A DNA stretch of 64,000 bases from Bin90 sp965214635 (GTDB taxonomy: Bacteria > Chloroflexota > Dehalococcoidia > Lucifugimonadales > JADFKI01), in assembly GCA_965214635.1 (NCBI GenBank), contig OZ243964.1, positions 1,178,001 through 1,242,000 on the forward strand, given 5' to 3'. Positions within the stretch are counted from its first letter, which is position 1. Every line of letters starts with the position of its first letter. The position numbers and the translations under genes were made by a program. The notes under the pieces were generated by a model that saw only the letters and a program-made list of their open reading frames with translations, made no database searches and had not been told where the DNA came from. Positions 25,670 to 34,978 of the stretch are shown here, in pieces.

Positions 25670-27715
25670 ATGAGTCAAGGACAATTGAGTTTGGGTCGTA
25701 CTGGAAGCGAGGGGTTTAGGGACGCTGCCCAATGGCTGCTGTGGAGTGTGCGCGTTGGGCTGCTGCTCGTGATGCTGACGCCTATCGTGGTGACAGACTC
25801 CACGCTGTTCCCGTATGTGGTGGGCAAAGCGCTGTATGCGCGCGTGATGATAGAGGTGAGCTTTGGACTGTGGGTGCTGCTGCTGCTCATTTCGCCGCAG
25901 CATATGCCCCGTCGAAGCTGGGTATTGGCGGCGTTTGTGATATGGGTAATCGTGTCGGCGGCGGCTGCGCTGATGGGAGCGAGTTCGACTCGAAGCATGT
26001 GGTCAACCTACGAGCGCATGGGTGGGGTGGTGGATCTGCTGCATTGGCTGGCGTTCGTGGTGATGGCGGCGTCGGTGTTCCGCACATGGGCACATTGGCG
26101 CTGGGTGTTGACGATAAGCATCGGAGTGTGCCTGCTGATAGCGATGCTAGGGATAGGGCAGCGATACGGTCTTGTGGAATCCACTGTGCTGGCAAGCTCG
26201 TCGGGACGCTTGGAAGCGACGCTCGGCAACTCGGGGTACTTGGCGCAGTATATGTTGGTGAGTGTGCTGTTTGCGTGTGCGCTGCTGGTTTCGTCTCTGG
26301 GTGGAAACAGCAAGCAATCGCAAGATGATAGGGGCGGGACGAGGGCTTTGCGCCGCGGCCGACGCGCTCGCCGTCGTCGTGCCCGTGCCGAGTCCGGTGG
26401 GCAAACCTTTAACTCGCTGGTTTGGCTGCAGACACTTTGGATAGTGGCGATAATGCTGGGTTTGTGGGCGATGTGGCTGACGAACGCTCGCTCTGGGGTG
26501 CTTGCGTTGATAGTTGCGTTCGTTGTGTTCACCGTCGCAGCGTTGGTGTGGAGTAGGGCGAGATTTGCGCTATGGGTGATTGGCGTGGGTTTCACGGCTC
26601 TGTTGATACTCACTCTGTTAGTGCTCTTATTCGAACCGAGTGATGTGTCGCAGGATAGGTTGCGACAGCCGGGCACTATCGAGCGACTGGCGACAACAGG
26701 GCATGAGCAAGTGGACTACTCCCTGCAGGCTCGCGTAGCGGCGCATGTGGCGGGCTATCATATGTTTATGGAACGGCCGCTGTTGGGCTGGGGGCCGGAA
26801 AACTTCTTCGTGAGCTGGGGGCGTTACATAGATTGGGAGACGGCACAGCGCGAAACCTTTGACAATGCGCACAATAAGCTGCTGGGGGAGTTGACAGAGA
26901 AGGGGGCGCTAGGGTTAGCGACATACACGCTTGTGTGGTTGGCGATGTTGCGCGCCATTGTGATGCTGATTGTACGCCGCGAAGGCTGGGAGCAGCAGGG
27001 AGTCATCGTGTTCGGTGCTGCGATGGTGGCGTATATCTCGAACAATGTGTTTCTGTTTGACACTCCGGTCGCGCTGATGCAGTTTGGCATTATCGGAGGA
27101 CTGGTGGTTGCGGCAGAGAGGTGGGCGCGGGCGCACGACAAGAAGGCGGAGCAGGGTTGGCTGCCAAACGGCGTCAGGGAGCGTCTGCGAGACCGGATTA
27201 GCGGGATAGGCGGGGGCGATGCTTGGCGCAAGGCGTTTGGCGCACTGCTTGGGACTGCGGTGGTTGCGGGCGTGGCGATGCTCGTGATGGTGAATGCGCG
27301 CATCTATGAGGGATCTGTGGAGACTGTGAAAATGCTCCGTGCAAGCGAATGGGATGAGCGGCTGGTGCACTACGAAGAGGCGGTGGCAGCGTTTCCCGGG
27401 CTGGCGAACCGTTCGAGATTGTATTTCATCACGGAAGGTGGATTGTCGCTCGAGCCAGACATGACGCATGAGGATGTGCAGCAACTTGCCGAAGTCGTGG
27501 AGGATGCAGCTACGGAAGCGCTAGCATTGGAGCCGAGTAACTGGCTCATCGCTGAGGCAACTGTGAATTTCTATCACGCAGCCGGGGCATGGGATAGGGC
27601 GTATTTGGAGCAGGCGAGGGGGTACATCGACCTGATGGCGATGCTTGCGCCCAACCTCGTCGACGGGAAGGAACTGTACCTGCGTCAAGATAGGTTAGAG
27701 CAAATCAGCGAATAG
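25670..27715 (+). CDS. O-antigen ligase / polymerase-like membrane protein (Wzy_C type)
   Basis: 681 residues from ATG 25670 (GTG 25640 would add ten). About twelve membrane helices, with a basic cytoplasmic stretch rich in Arg near 225-250 (RGRRARRRRARA). The extracytoplasmic loop near 365-400 carries the family motif 'HMFMERPLLGWGPENFF' followed by 'FDNAHNKLLGELTEKGALG', as in O-antigen ligases and polymerases. The last ~150 residues are soluble and helical, resembling TPR-type extensions of this family. It should join lipid-linked glycans outside the membrane. The sugar transferase at 27769-28425 is convergent and probably in the same pathway. Confidence 0.85.
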   Translation: MSQGQLSLGRTGSEGFRDAAQWLLWSVRVGLLLVMLTPIVVTDSTLFPYVVGKALYARVMIEVSFGLWVLLLLISPQHMPRRSWVLAAFVIWVIVSAAAALMGASSTRSMWSTYERMGGVVDLLHWLAFVVMAASVFRTWAHWRWVLTISIGVCLLIAMLGIGQRYGLVESTVLASSSGRLEATLGNSGYLAQYMLVSVLFACALLVSSLGGNSKQSQDDRGGTRALRRGRRARRRRARAESGGQTFNSLVWLQTLWIVAIMLGLWAMWLTNARSGVLALIVAFVVFTVAALVWSRARFALWVIGVGFTALLILTLLVLLFEPSDVSQDRLRQPGTIERLATTGHEQVDYSLQARVAAHVAGYHMFMERPLLGWGPENFFVSWGRYIDWETAQRETFDNAHNKLLGELTEKGALGLATYTLVWLAMLRAIVMLIVRREGWEQQGVIVFGAAMVAYISNNVFLFDTPVALMQFGIIGGLVVAAERWARAHDKKAEQGWLPNGVRERLRDRISGIGGGDAWRKAFGALLGTAVVAGVAMLVMVNARIYEGSVETVKMLRASEWDERLVHYEEAVAAFPGLANRSRLYFITEGGLSLEPDMTHEDVQQLAEVVEDAATEALALEPSNWLIAEATVNFYHAAGAWDRAYLEQARGYIDLMAMLAPNLVDGKELYLRQDRLEQISE

Positions 27716-27768
27716 GCGGCTGCCTATCCTCTCTTGTTCAGACGCCGTCGGCAGTGCCCGACAGTTAG

Positions 27769-28425
27769 TTAGCGGTTCTTTTCCTGCCATTTGGCGCGGA
27801 AGGTGAGCCACACGGACATGAACAAGAGCTTGATGTCGAGCAGAGGGGACATGCGCTTGATGTAGAGCAGGTCATAGTAGAGCTTGTGTTTGGGATGGGT
27901 AGCGTAGTAGCCCCGCACTTGGGCTAGTCCCGTCATGCCGGGGCGGACGAGCAGGCGGCGATGGAAGTCGGGGTTGCGCTCGGCGAACTTGAACGACAGT
28001 GCAGGGCGCTCGGGGCGCGGCCCAACGAGGCTGATGTCGCCCTTCCACAGGTTGATGACTTGCGGCAGCTCGTCCATGGCGCGTTTACGCAGGAAGCGCC
28101 CTATGGGCGTGATGCGCGGGTCGTCCTTGTCCGCCCACACCATGCCTGTGCTCCGTTCTGCGTCCTGCACCATAGAGCGAAACTTGTATATCTTGAACAC
28201 CCTGCCGTTCTTGCCCAGCCGCTGCTGGGTGTAGAAGACGGGGCCGCCATCGTACAGCCGGATTGCGAGAGGTATGGCAATCCAGAGCACGAGCCATATC
28301 GGGGCAAGCAAGATGTGGACAATACAGAGAATGGCAATGTCGAAAGGACGCTTCCACCAGTCTCTGACAGGCAGTTCGGCCGACGCTTCGTCAGGCAGGC
28401 TCACGAGTTTTTTCGGCGCTTGCAT
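27769..28425 (-). CDS. Bacterial sugar transferase (undecaprenyl-phosphate glycosyl-1-phosphate transferase)
   Basis: 218 residues from ATG 28425 (a TTG at 28443 would add six). A single N-terminal membrane hairpin starts 'KRPFDIAIL'. The catalytic domain shows 'FYTQQRLGKNGRVFKIYKFRSM', 'MDELPQVINLWKGDISLVGPRPERP' and 'RPGMTGLAQVRG'. It is the short, PglC/WcaJ-C-like form without the extra membrane helices. It transfers a sugar-1-phosphate to the lipid carrier, the first step of polysaccharide assembly. No Shine-Dalgarno is visible, and the promoter lies so close that the message may be leaderless. Confidence 0.92.
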   Translation of the reverse strand: MQAPKKLVSLPDEASAELPVRDWWKRPFDIAILCIVHILLAPIWLVLWIAIPLAIRLYDGGPVFYTQQRLGKNGRVFKIYKFRSMVQDAERSTGMVWADKDDPRITPIGRFLRKRAMDELPQVINLWKGDISLVGPRPERPALSFKFAERNPDFHRRLLVRPGMTGLAQVRGYYATHPKHKLYYDLLYIKRMSPLLDIKLLFMSVWLTFRAKWQEKNR

Positions 28426-28434
28426 GGTGCAATA

Positions 28435-28464
28435 ATTATACAATTATGAAAATGGGTTTGTTAA
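28435..28464 (-). promoter_or_regulatory. Strong promoter placed for a leaderless transcript of the sugar transferase gene
   Basis: On the - strand, TTAACA (28464-28459), an 18-base spacer and a perfect TATAAT (28440-28435). Only nine bases separate the -10 from ATG 28425, so transcription would begin within about 0-3 bases of the start codon. Confidence 0.6.
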
Positions 28465-28521
28465 GACATATGACACCTAGATGCGCTGCGCTTGTGTCGA
28501 TTGTGTGGAGAGGGTGCTAGT

Positions 28522-29865
28522 CTAGTCCCCGGCTGCACCGACGCGCTGCGCTCCGGGCGGTGCAGCCGGACGGCGTGGGGACGATGCGGCCTGCTCCACC
28601 TGCATCAGCAGTGCCCCGATGTTGCGGACTTGGCGGTTCAGCATGGCAGGCCCGGCGGCGAAGCCTATCACCGCAAGCCCGCCTATCATCACCGCAGTCG
28701 ACGCACCGAGATAGTTGGCGATTGCGCCCGCCTGCATCCCGCCCAGCGGCATTATGCTCCAAGTCATCCCATAGAAGCCCATCACGCGCCCGCGCATCCG
28801 GTCTGGCACCATCATCTGCAGCGAACTCATTATGGAAATCATATACACCGAGTTGAAGATGCCGATGAACACCATTATGCCCATCACGAGGTAGTAGGAC
28901 GGGTAGAACTGCGTGGTAAGCCCGAAAATGAGCAGCGCCGCACCGAACGCCACTGCGCCGCCTACGAGCAGCAACCCCTTCTGCCGGAAATTGCCCAGCG
29001 AGCCGAGCAGCATCGTGGTTGCGAGCGCGCCCACGCCGCTAACGCTCATTAGCACACCCTGCCCGTCCGCACCCACCTTGAGGATGTTCACGGCGAACAC
29101 CGGCATCATGAAGATGTATGCCATCCCGAACAGGCTGTTGAAGAAGGTCATCCCTATGAGGAACGAAAAGACAGAGTTGCCCTTGATGAACTTCAGCCCA
29201 TCCCACATATCGCCCAAGGGGTTTGCGCCGCCGCCGCGCTCGATGTGCGGTATCGTCAGTGCGGTGATGACGAGCGCCATCGTTACGAAGCCGGCGCCGG
29301 CTATGAACAGCGATGTGGATGTGCCGAGCGTGGCGATGATTACCCCTGCCACCGCCGGCGCGAATATCCGCGTCCCCTGCCATATGGCGGAGTTGAGCGA
29401 TACGGCGCTCATTATCGCCGAGCGGTCTATCAGATGCGGGTACAGCGCTTGGCGCGCCGGTTGGTCGAACGCGTTCACCGCACCAGCGAAGAATGCGATG
29501 AGCAGCACATTATAGACATGCAGCATATCGAACGCCGCCATCAGCGCCAGAATGAATATGAGTGCGGCGGTGGTAATCTGGCAGACGATAATCAGCCGCC
29601 GCTTGTCAAACCGATCTGCAAACACGCCACCCACGAGGTTGAGGGCTATGGCGGGCAGGGCGTTCGCTGCCGCCACATAGCCCAGCCACAGCGGTGAGTT
29701 CGTCAGCTCGTGGACGATCCAGAGAATGCTGAAGGTGAGCATCTGAAAGCCGCAGACTGACGCAAGCGTGCCAAACCAGTAGGCGCGGTACGCCGGATAG
29801 CGCATCGCGGGCGGGATAGTGAGTATGCTCCGTCCAGCGTCCCTGTCAGCCCTCTCTTGCGTCAA
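28522..29865 (-). CDS. MFS exporter (MFS_3 / EntS-like)
   Basis: 447 residues, twelve predicted helices. 'YPAYRAYWFGTLAS..GFQM' followed by 'GGVFADRFDKRRLI' is the typical start of the MFS_3 family, which exports siderophores, drugs and other small molecules. The frame opens at TTG 29865 with AGAGGGA close upstream; the first ATG is at residue 21 (29805), which would still leave helix 1 intact. Its relative at 42646-44148 shares the 'VDRFDKRKLL' motif. Substrate unknown. Confidence 0.85.
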   Translation of the reverse strand: MTQERADRDAGRSILTIPPAMRYPAYRAYWFGTLASVCGFQMLTFSILWIVHELTNSPLWLGYVAAANALPAIALNLVGGVFADRFDKRRLIIVCQITTAALIFILALMAAFDMLHVYNVLLIAFFAGAVNAFDQPARQALYPHLIDRSAIMSAVSLNSAIWQGTRIFAPAVAGVIIATLGTSTSLFIAGAGFVTMALVITALTIPHIERGGGANPLGDMWDGLKFIKGNSVFSFLIGMTFFNSLFGMAYIFMMPVFAVNILKVGADGQGVLMSVSGVGALATTMLLGSLGNFRQKGLLLVGGAVAFGAALLIFGLTTQFYPSYYLVMGIMVFIGIFNSVYMISIMSSLQMMVPDRMRGRVMGFYGMTWSIMPLGGMQAGAIANYLGASTAVMIGGLAVIGFAAGPAMLNRQVRNIGALLMQVEQAASSPRRPAAPPGAQRVGAAGD

Positions 29866-30095
29866 ATCCCTCTTCCCTCATAACTCATCATATCCCCCGT
29901 AAATCGCAAATACCCCGCCCCGTTGAGTGCGGGTGAATATAAAACCTCTAGACAGCCTTTCCCAATTTCCTAATATATTCCCTAGCAAGGTGTGTAAACG
30001 AAATCCCTAACCTAGCTTTGGGCGATGCAATGCAAAAATCCCTTCTCCCGTTTAAGGTAGAAAGGTTCGGAATTAGGGAAGAGCGCAGGCAGGTA

Positions 30096-30317
30096 TCAGT
30101 CGCGCAGGGGTATCCGCCCCCATGTAACCGAGTTGGGGTTCGCCGCAAGATTCTTGTCTTCTACCATGCGGCGAATTGCCACCAGCGTGGCGTTCACTTC
30201 GTCGGTTACATACACCCAATCCGGCTCCTCCGGGAACCAGTAGGGCGATGTAATCCGCACGACTTTATGCTGCGCGGGGTTCAGGTAGATGCCGAATTTG
30301 GATATGTGCGGGAGCAT
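30096..30317 (-). CDS. Small protein of unknown function
   Basis: 73 residues from ATG 30317, which has GAGGGAAC directly upstream; in-frame ATG/TTG codons up to 30383 are poorer. The sequence is rich in aromatic and Pro residues in the middle (SPYWFPEEPDWVYV) and helical at the end. It has no signal peptide or membrane helix and I recognise no family. Flanks of about 230 bases on each side have no gene. Confidence 0.5.
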   Translation of the reverse strand: MLPHISKFGIYLNPAQHKVVRITSPYWFPEEPDWVYVTDEVNATLVAIRRMVEDKNLAANPNSVTWGRIPLRD

Positions 30318-30472
30318 GTTCCCTCGTTTGGATTTATCTCCATATAAGTTTGGCGTCAAAGTCATATAGCGATAAAGTAGCATATGAATGGGGGATGTTC
30401 AACCGCACTTTACCAGAGCTTCATTCTTCTTTCGTTTCCGCTACCTAGATAACAACTAAAAAACTTTACCGC

Positions 30473-30481
30473 TGATATAAT
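30473..30481 (+). promoter_or_regulatory. Extended -10 promoter upstream of proB
   Basis: TGATATAAT is an extended -10 (TGn plus TATAAT), 74 bases before ATG 30555. The same nine bases occur before the prpD operon (55865-55873). Confidence 0.55.
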
Positions 30482-30554
30482 GATGCGCGGGTGAGCGCTT
30501 GAATGCGCCGCCGTCCGTATGTTTACTATGCGATTCAGCACGGGGATGCGCCGA

Positions 30555-31757
30555 ATGTCCGCACAGAATAGATCATCCGCTTACACATCCGACAGCCTGC
30601 ATCGAGCGTATGGTGAGGGCTTGCCATCCGGCGGGACGCCCCCGCCGCATAAGCGCATCGTGGTCAAGGCGGGGACTACGCTGCTGACAGGTGGTGGCGA
30701 GCATATAGACATCGAGGTGATGTCCACGCTGGTGGGGCAGATTGCGCGCCTGTACGCACTCGACTGCGAGGTGTATCTGGTAACATCGGGCGCTGTGGCG
30801 GCGGGACGGCGCGTGTTGGGCGTGTCGCCGGACGAAAAGAACCTCCCATTGCGGCAGGCGCTGGCGGCAATCGGACAGAGCCACCTGATGCACGCCTATG
30901 AGCAGATGTTCAGCTGGAAGCATATCCCGATAGCGCAAGCGCTGCTGTCGCGCAGGGACATCACCGACAGGCTGGGCTACATCAACATCCGCAACACGCT
31001 CACCGAGCTTGCGGCACAGCGCGTTGTGCCCATCATCAACGAAAACGATGTGGTTGCGGTGGAGGAGCTTGCGGGCGAGGCGTTCGGGGACAACGACACG
31101 CTGTCTGCTCTCGTGGCAAATCTCGTGGATGCCGACCTGCTCATCATCCTCGGCAGCACGGATGGGCTGTTCACCGCCGACCCGCACATCTACCCGGATG
31201 CGCACCTTATCCCCATCGTGGAGCACATCACCGAGCGCGACATAGCGGTGCTGGGTGGCCCGTCGTGGGACAAGCGCGGGCGCGGCGGCATGACCGCCAA
31301 GCTCGAGGCTGTGAGTTTGGCGGCAGCGTCCGGCGTGGATGTGGTCATCGCAAACGGCAGGACGCCGGGCGTCATAGAGCGGCTCGTCGCCGGGGAGCGC
31401 ATCGGCACATACTTCCCCGCTACGGGCAGCAATGTGGAGAGCCGCAAGCGTTGGATGATTAGCGGGCTGTCCAACAGGGGCGTGGTAAGCGTGGACGCAG
31501 GCGCCGCACGCGCGCTCATCAAAGACCATCGCAGCCTGCTGCCGGCGGGCGTTACATCGGCTAGCGGCTCATTCCGCCGCGGGGACATCGTCTCCATCGT
31601 GGACGACTCCAGTGTGCAGATAGCGTGCGGCATCACCAACTACAGCTCCGCAGATGTGAACGCCATCAAGGGCAAGCACTCTCACAGCATAGCCGATATA
31701 CTGGGGCGTAGCTACGGCGACGATGTCGTGCATCGCAACAACATGGTGATATTGTGA
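30555..31757 (+). CDS. proB: Glutamate 5-kinase with PUA domain
   Basis: 400 residues from ATG 30555 (GGGGA eight bases upstream); ATGs at 30519, 30528 and 30546 are also in frame. The amino-acid kinase core begins 'KRIVVKAGTTLLT' and contains 'LVTSGAVAAGRRVLG' and 'VPIINENDVVAVEEL'. The C-terminal ~75 residues ('RRGDIVSIVDDS', 'YSSADVNAIKGKHS') form the PUA domain seen in full-length ProB. It phosphorylates glutamate in the first step of proline synthesis. About 30 residues precede the kinase core and look disordered. It is followed by proA. Confidence 0.93.
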   Translation: MSAQNRSSAYTSDSLHRAYGEGLPSGGTPPPHKRIVVKAGTTLLTGGGEHIDIEVMSTLVGQIARLYALDCEVYLVTSGAVAAGRRVLGVSPDEKNLPLRQALAAIGQSHLMHAYEQMFSWKHIPIAQALLSRRDITDRLGYINIRNTLTELAAQRVVPIINENDVVAVEELAGEAFGDNDTLSALVANLVDADLLIILGSTDGLFTADPHIYPDAHLIPIVEHITERDIAVLGGPSWDKRGRGGMTAKLEAVSLAAASGVDVVIANGRTPGVIERLVAGERIGTYFPATGSNVESRKRWMISGLSNRGVVSVDAGAARALIKDHRSLLPAGVTSASGSFRRGDIVSIVDDSSVQIACGITNYSSADVNAIKGKHSHSIADILGRSYGDDVVHRNNMVIL

Positions 31758-31870
31758 AGAACCGTCGGCGGGCAGATATTGGTAACCGGGCGTCAGTTTT
31801 TCGGGCGGAACGCTCACGACGGTTTTCAGATAACGCATAGGGTTTAGGTTTGTTAGCAAGAGGTGCAACA

Positions 31871-33166
31871 ATGACCACCATAGTGGTAGAAGAGGCGAGG
31901 GCGGTGGACGAGCTGGAGCGAAAGGGCGGGTTGGCGCGCAAAGCCGCCCGCAAGCTTGCCGCGACTGATGCGGCGGTCAAGAACCGCGCGCTGCTGAATG
32001 TGGCAGACAAGCTGGAGGCGCAGCAATCGGACATCCTTGCTGCAAATGCGAAGGACATCGCCAACGGCGAGGCACGCGGGCTTGCCGCATACTTCCTCGA
32101 CCGCCTGCTGCTGACGCCGGAGCGCATCCAAGCGCTTGCGGACGATGTGCGTCGCATCGCAGCGCTGCCCGACCCCATAGGCGAGATGCTGGATATGCGC
32201 AATATGCCCAACGGACTAAAGGTCGGCAAGCGGCGCGTCCCGCTGGGCGTCATAGGCGCAATCTACGAGAGCCGCCCGAATGTTACCATAGACATCACGG
32301 CGCTATGCCTGAAGTCGGGCAACGCCGTCATCCTGCGCGGCGGCAGCGACGCCATACACTCCAACACCGCTTTGGCTGCGCTGGTCAAGCGCGCAATCGC
32401 TGAGGGGGGCGTGCCGCAGGATGCCGTGCAGGTGATGGAGTCCACCGACCGCGCCGTAGTGGGTCAGATGCTGAAGGCGAAGGGCGTGATAGACCTGCTG
32501 ATACCCCGCGGCAGCCAAGCGCTCATCAACCGCGTGGCAGAAGAGGCGGCGATGCCCGCAATCACCGGCGGCGTGGGCGTCTGCCACACCTATGTGGACA
32601 GGCGAGCGGACATCGGTATGGCGCTGGACATCGTGGACAACGCCAAACGCTCGCGCCCGTCTGTGTGCAATGCGCTGGACACCGTTATCGTACACTCTGA
32701 GATAGCGCCCAAGTTCCTGCGGGCGCTCGCCGATAGGTGGCGGCATAGCGGCGTGGAGATGCGTTGCGACAGGCGCGCCGTTAGCATGTTGGGGCCGGCT
32801 GACGGCATGCGCATCGGGCTTGCAGACGAAGAGGATTGGCGCACCGAACACCTGTCGCTCGTCGCCGGGGTGCGGGTCGTGGATTCGACGGATGAGGCGA
32901 TGGCGCACATAGAGACATACGGCTCTGGGCATTCGGAGGCGATAGTTACGGAGGACTACGGCGTTGCGATGCGCTTCCTAGACGAAGTAGACGCCGCTGC
33001 TGTGTTCGTGAACGCCTCCACGCGCTTCAACGACGGCGGCGAGTTTGGGCTTGGGGCTGAGGTCGCCATCAGCACGGACAAGATGCACGCGCGAGGCCCT
33101 ATGGGGCTGTGCGAACTCACATCGTACAAGTGGGTTGTGCTTGGCAGCGGGCATGTTCGGGCGTGA
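31871..33166 (+). CDS. proA: Gamma-glutamyl phosphate reductase
   Basis: 431 residues from ATG 31871 (AGAGGTG just upstream; a TTG at 31850 is unlikely). The ALDH-like fold is clear: 'PLGVIGAIYESRPNVT', 'GNAVILRGGSDA', 'IPRGSQALI', the catalytic Cys region 'RPSVCNALDT' and 'HTYVD' block, and the closing 'ARGPMGLCELTSYKW'. It reduces gamma-glutamyl phosphate to the semialdehyde with NADPH, completing the proBA pair 113 bases after proB. Confidence 0.95.
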   Translation: MTTIVVEEARAVDELERKGGLARKAARKLAATDAAVKNRALLNVADKLEAQQSDILAANAKDIANGEARGLAAYFLDRLLLTPERIQALADDVRRIAALPDPIGEMLDMRNMPNGLKVGKRRVPLGVIGAIYESRPNVTIDITALCLKSGNAVILRGGSDAIHSNTALAALVKRAIAEGGVPQDAVQVMESTDRAVVGQMLKAKGVIDLLIPRGSQALINRVAEEAAMPAITGGVGVCHTYVDRRADIGMALDIVDNAKRSRPSVCNALDTVIVHSEIAPKFLRALADRWRHSGVEMRCDRRAVSMLGPADGMRIGLADEEDWRTEHLSLVAGVRVVDSTDEAMAHIETYGSGHSEAIVTEDYGVAMRFLDEVDAAAVFVNASTRFNDGGEFGLGAEVAISTDKMHARGPMGLCELTSYKWVVLGSGHVRA

Positions 33167-33285
33167 ACCTATGGGGCTGCGCGAACTCCGCACCCGCACT
33201 CATATCCCGCGGTTCTGAACATCGCGGGCGGGTCTATCGGTAACGGGGACGCCGGGTTGATTTAGCAAAGCATCAAGTGATAGCG

Positions 33286-33603
33286 ATGGCAGAGTACGAT
33301 TTCGAGCGGGAAGCACGCACACCCTATTCGGAGTGTTACACAGTGGTGGAGAACGACCGCAGCGTCGGCAGGCTGGATGTGCATTTCGCTGCCCCGATTA
33401 TCCACGCCACGCTGAACATAAACGAAAGCCTAACTGGCGAAGACATCCAAAACCTTATCGACACCATCGACCGCGATCTGCTTGATGCGGCGGGTATTGT
33501 CCGCAGCGAGGTCATCATCCATGTGCATCAGGGGCGCGACCTCGGCGTGTACAGCACCCGCGACTACGATGACAGCAACGGCGGCTTCCAGCAGCTCAGC
33601 TAG
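33286..33603 (+). CDS. Small acidic protein of unknown function
   Basis: 105 residues from ATG 33286 (GTG 33277 would add three). Alternating strands and one amphipathic helix (GEDIQNLIDTIDRDLLDAA, about 51-69) suggest a compact alpha/beta domain, with a C-terminal 'EVIIHVHQGRDLGVYS' strand. No cysteines, no signal peptide, no family that I recognise. It follows proA by 120 bases on the same strand. Confidence 0.6.
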   Translation: MAEYDFEREARTPYSECYTVVENDRSVGRLDVHFAAPIIHATLNINESLTGEDIQNLIDTIDRDLLDAAGIVRSEVIIHVHQGRDLGVYSTRDYDDSNGGFQQLS

Positions 33604-33806
33604 GCAAAACTGCGCACAGAACGGGCGCAAGCGCCGGGTGTGGTCGCACATAGGGCATAGGGCAAGGAGAGAGACGATGTGTTCTAGTAGGATGCGCTGT
33701 TCAGATCTAGAAACCGGGACTCGGCGGCGCGTTTGCGGAATTATAGGCATTGACTCTAAAATACCTTCAAATGAGACGCAAAATGAAACATTAGGGGGAC
33801 GCGAAT

Positions 33807-34964
33807 ATGGCAGATTCTAACTGGGCTGGGATATACAAGGAACTAGGCGCGACGCCGGTGATAAACGCCATCGGCAGCGTAACGATGCTTGGCGGCTCTA
33901 CGCCGGCGCCGGAGGTGCGCGAGGCGATGGCGATGGCGGATGATGCATACATCCCGCTGATGAACTTGCAAGAGAACGCAGGCAGAGCAATCGCCGATAT
34001 GGTGGATGTGCCGGCGGCGTACATCACCTCCGGGGCGGGGTCGGCGCTCACGCTGGCGACGGCGGCTCTGATGGCGGGCGATGACGACGACAAGATACAG
34101 CAGCTCCCCGACACCACCGGCATGAAGAACGAAATCCTGATACAGCGGCGACAGCGGTATACGCAGCATTACTGGTACGACCGCTGCCTAGAGCTTGCGG
34201 GGGCGAAACTGGTGGACTTCGGCTCGGACGAGCGCACCACGCGCCAAGACCTCGAGGACGCTATTGGTCCGAACACCGCCGGCGTGCATTACTACGCCGT
34301 GGAGCAGTCGCCCGACCCGGATGCGCTCTCGCTCGAAGACACGATAGAGATAGCGCACGCACACGGCGTCCCCGTGACGGTGGACGCAGCGGGGCAGATA
34401 TACCCGCTGGATAACTTCGGGAAGTATGTGCGGATGGGCGCAGACTTTCAGTGCATCGCCGCCAAGTATATGGGTGCGCCGCAGTCTGTGGGGCTTGCGC
34501 TCGGCACGGAGGATATGATCCACAAGCTAGGGTTGCAAGCCTTCGCCTCATACGAGGGTAGGCGTGTGCGCGGCATCGGCAGGCCGCAGAAGATCGACCG
34601 CCAAGAGATGATAGGCGCTGTCGCCGCCACCCGCCGATGGATGACGATGAACCACGAAGAGCGACTCGCCGAAACCGAGCGCCGTACACAGATCATTATC
34701 AACGCAGTGCAGGGCATAGAGGGCGTCAGCGCCGTCATGCTGGACAACATCATCGGGCATCAGCCGTTTGGGCTAGACCTGCGCGTGGACGAGGCCGTAA
34801 CCGGGCTGAGCGCCACCGATGTGGTGGAGCGGCTCAAGGCGGGCGACCCGCCCATCTGGACGCGCGTGCGGGACTGGGAAGACTGCATCACCATCCATGT
34901 GTTCGGGCTGAGCGAAGGCGAAGAGCACATCGTGGGTGAGCGGATAGCGGCGCTGTTCGGGTAG
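33807..34964 (+). CDS. SelA-related PLP-dependent enzyme (DgaE / TIGR01437-like)
   Basis: 385 residues. The fold type I PLP pattern is present: 'YITSGAGSALTLATAALMAG' near 72-91, the cofactor Asp in 'PVTVDAAGQIYPL', and the likely Schiff-base Lys in 'QCIAAKYMGAPQSVGLALG'. This is the SelA-like group that includes D-glucosaminate-6-phosphate ammonia-lyase, often encoded beside an EF_0837-type amidohydrolase; such an amidohydrolase is at 37755-38942 on the same strand. True SelA (selenocysteine synthase) is longer with an N-terminal domain that this lacks. A carbon-nitrogen lyase acting on an amino sugar or amino acid is the best guess. Confidence 0.82.
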   Translation: MADSNWAGIYKELGATPVINAIGSVTMLGGSTPAPEVREAMAMADDAYIPLMNLQENAGRAIADMVDVPAAYITSGAGSALTLATAALMAGDDDDKIQQLPDTTGMKNEILIQRRQRYTQHYWYDRCLELAGAKLVDFGSDERTTRQDLEDAIGPNTAGVHYYAVEQSPDPDALSLEDTIEIAHAHGVPVTVDAAGQIYPLDNFGKYVRMGADFQCIAAKYMGAPQSVGLALGTEDMIHKLGLQAFASYEGRRVRGIGRPQKIDRQEMIGAVAATRRWMTMNHEERLAETERRTQIIINAVQGIEGVSAVMLDNIIGHQPFGLDLRVDEAVTGLSATDVVERLKAGDPPIWTRVRDWEDCITIHVFGLSEGEEHIVGERIAALFG

Positions 34965-34978
34965 GCGATAGAGCGTCG

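Noticed and set aside
33807..34964. Reading the SelA-like PLP enzyme as true selenocysteine synthase serving the selenoprotein at 50892
   Set aside because: It is shorter than bacterial SelA, lacks its N-terminal domain and fits the DgaE/TIGR01437 group linked to amidohydrolases. The Sec machinery must be sought elsewhere in the genome.
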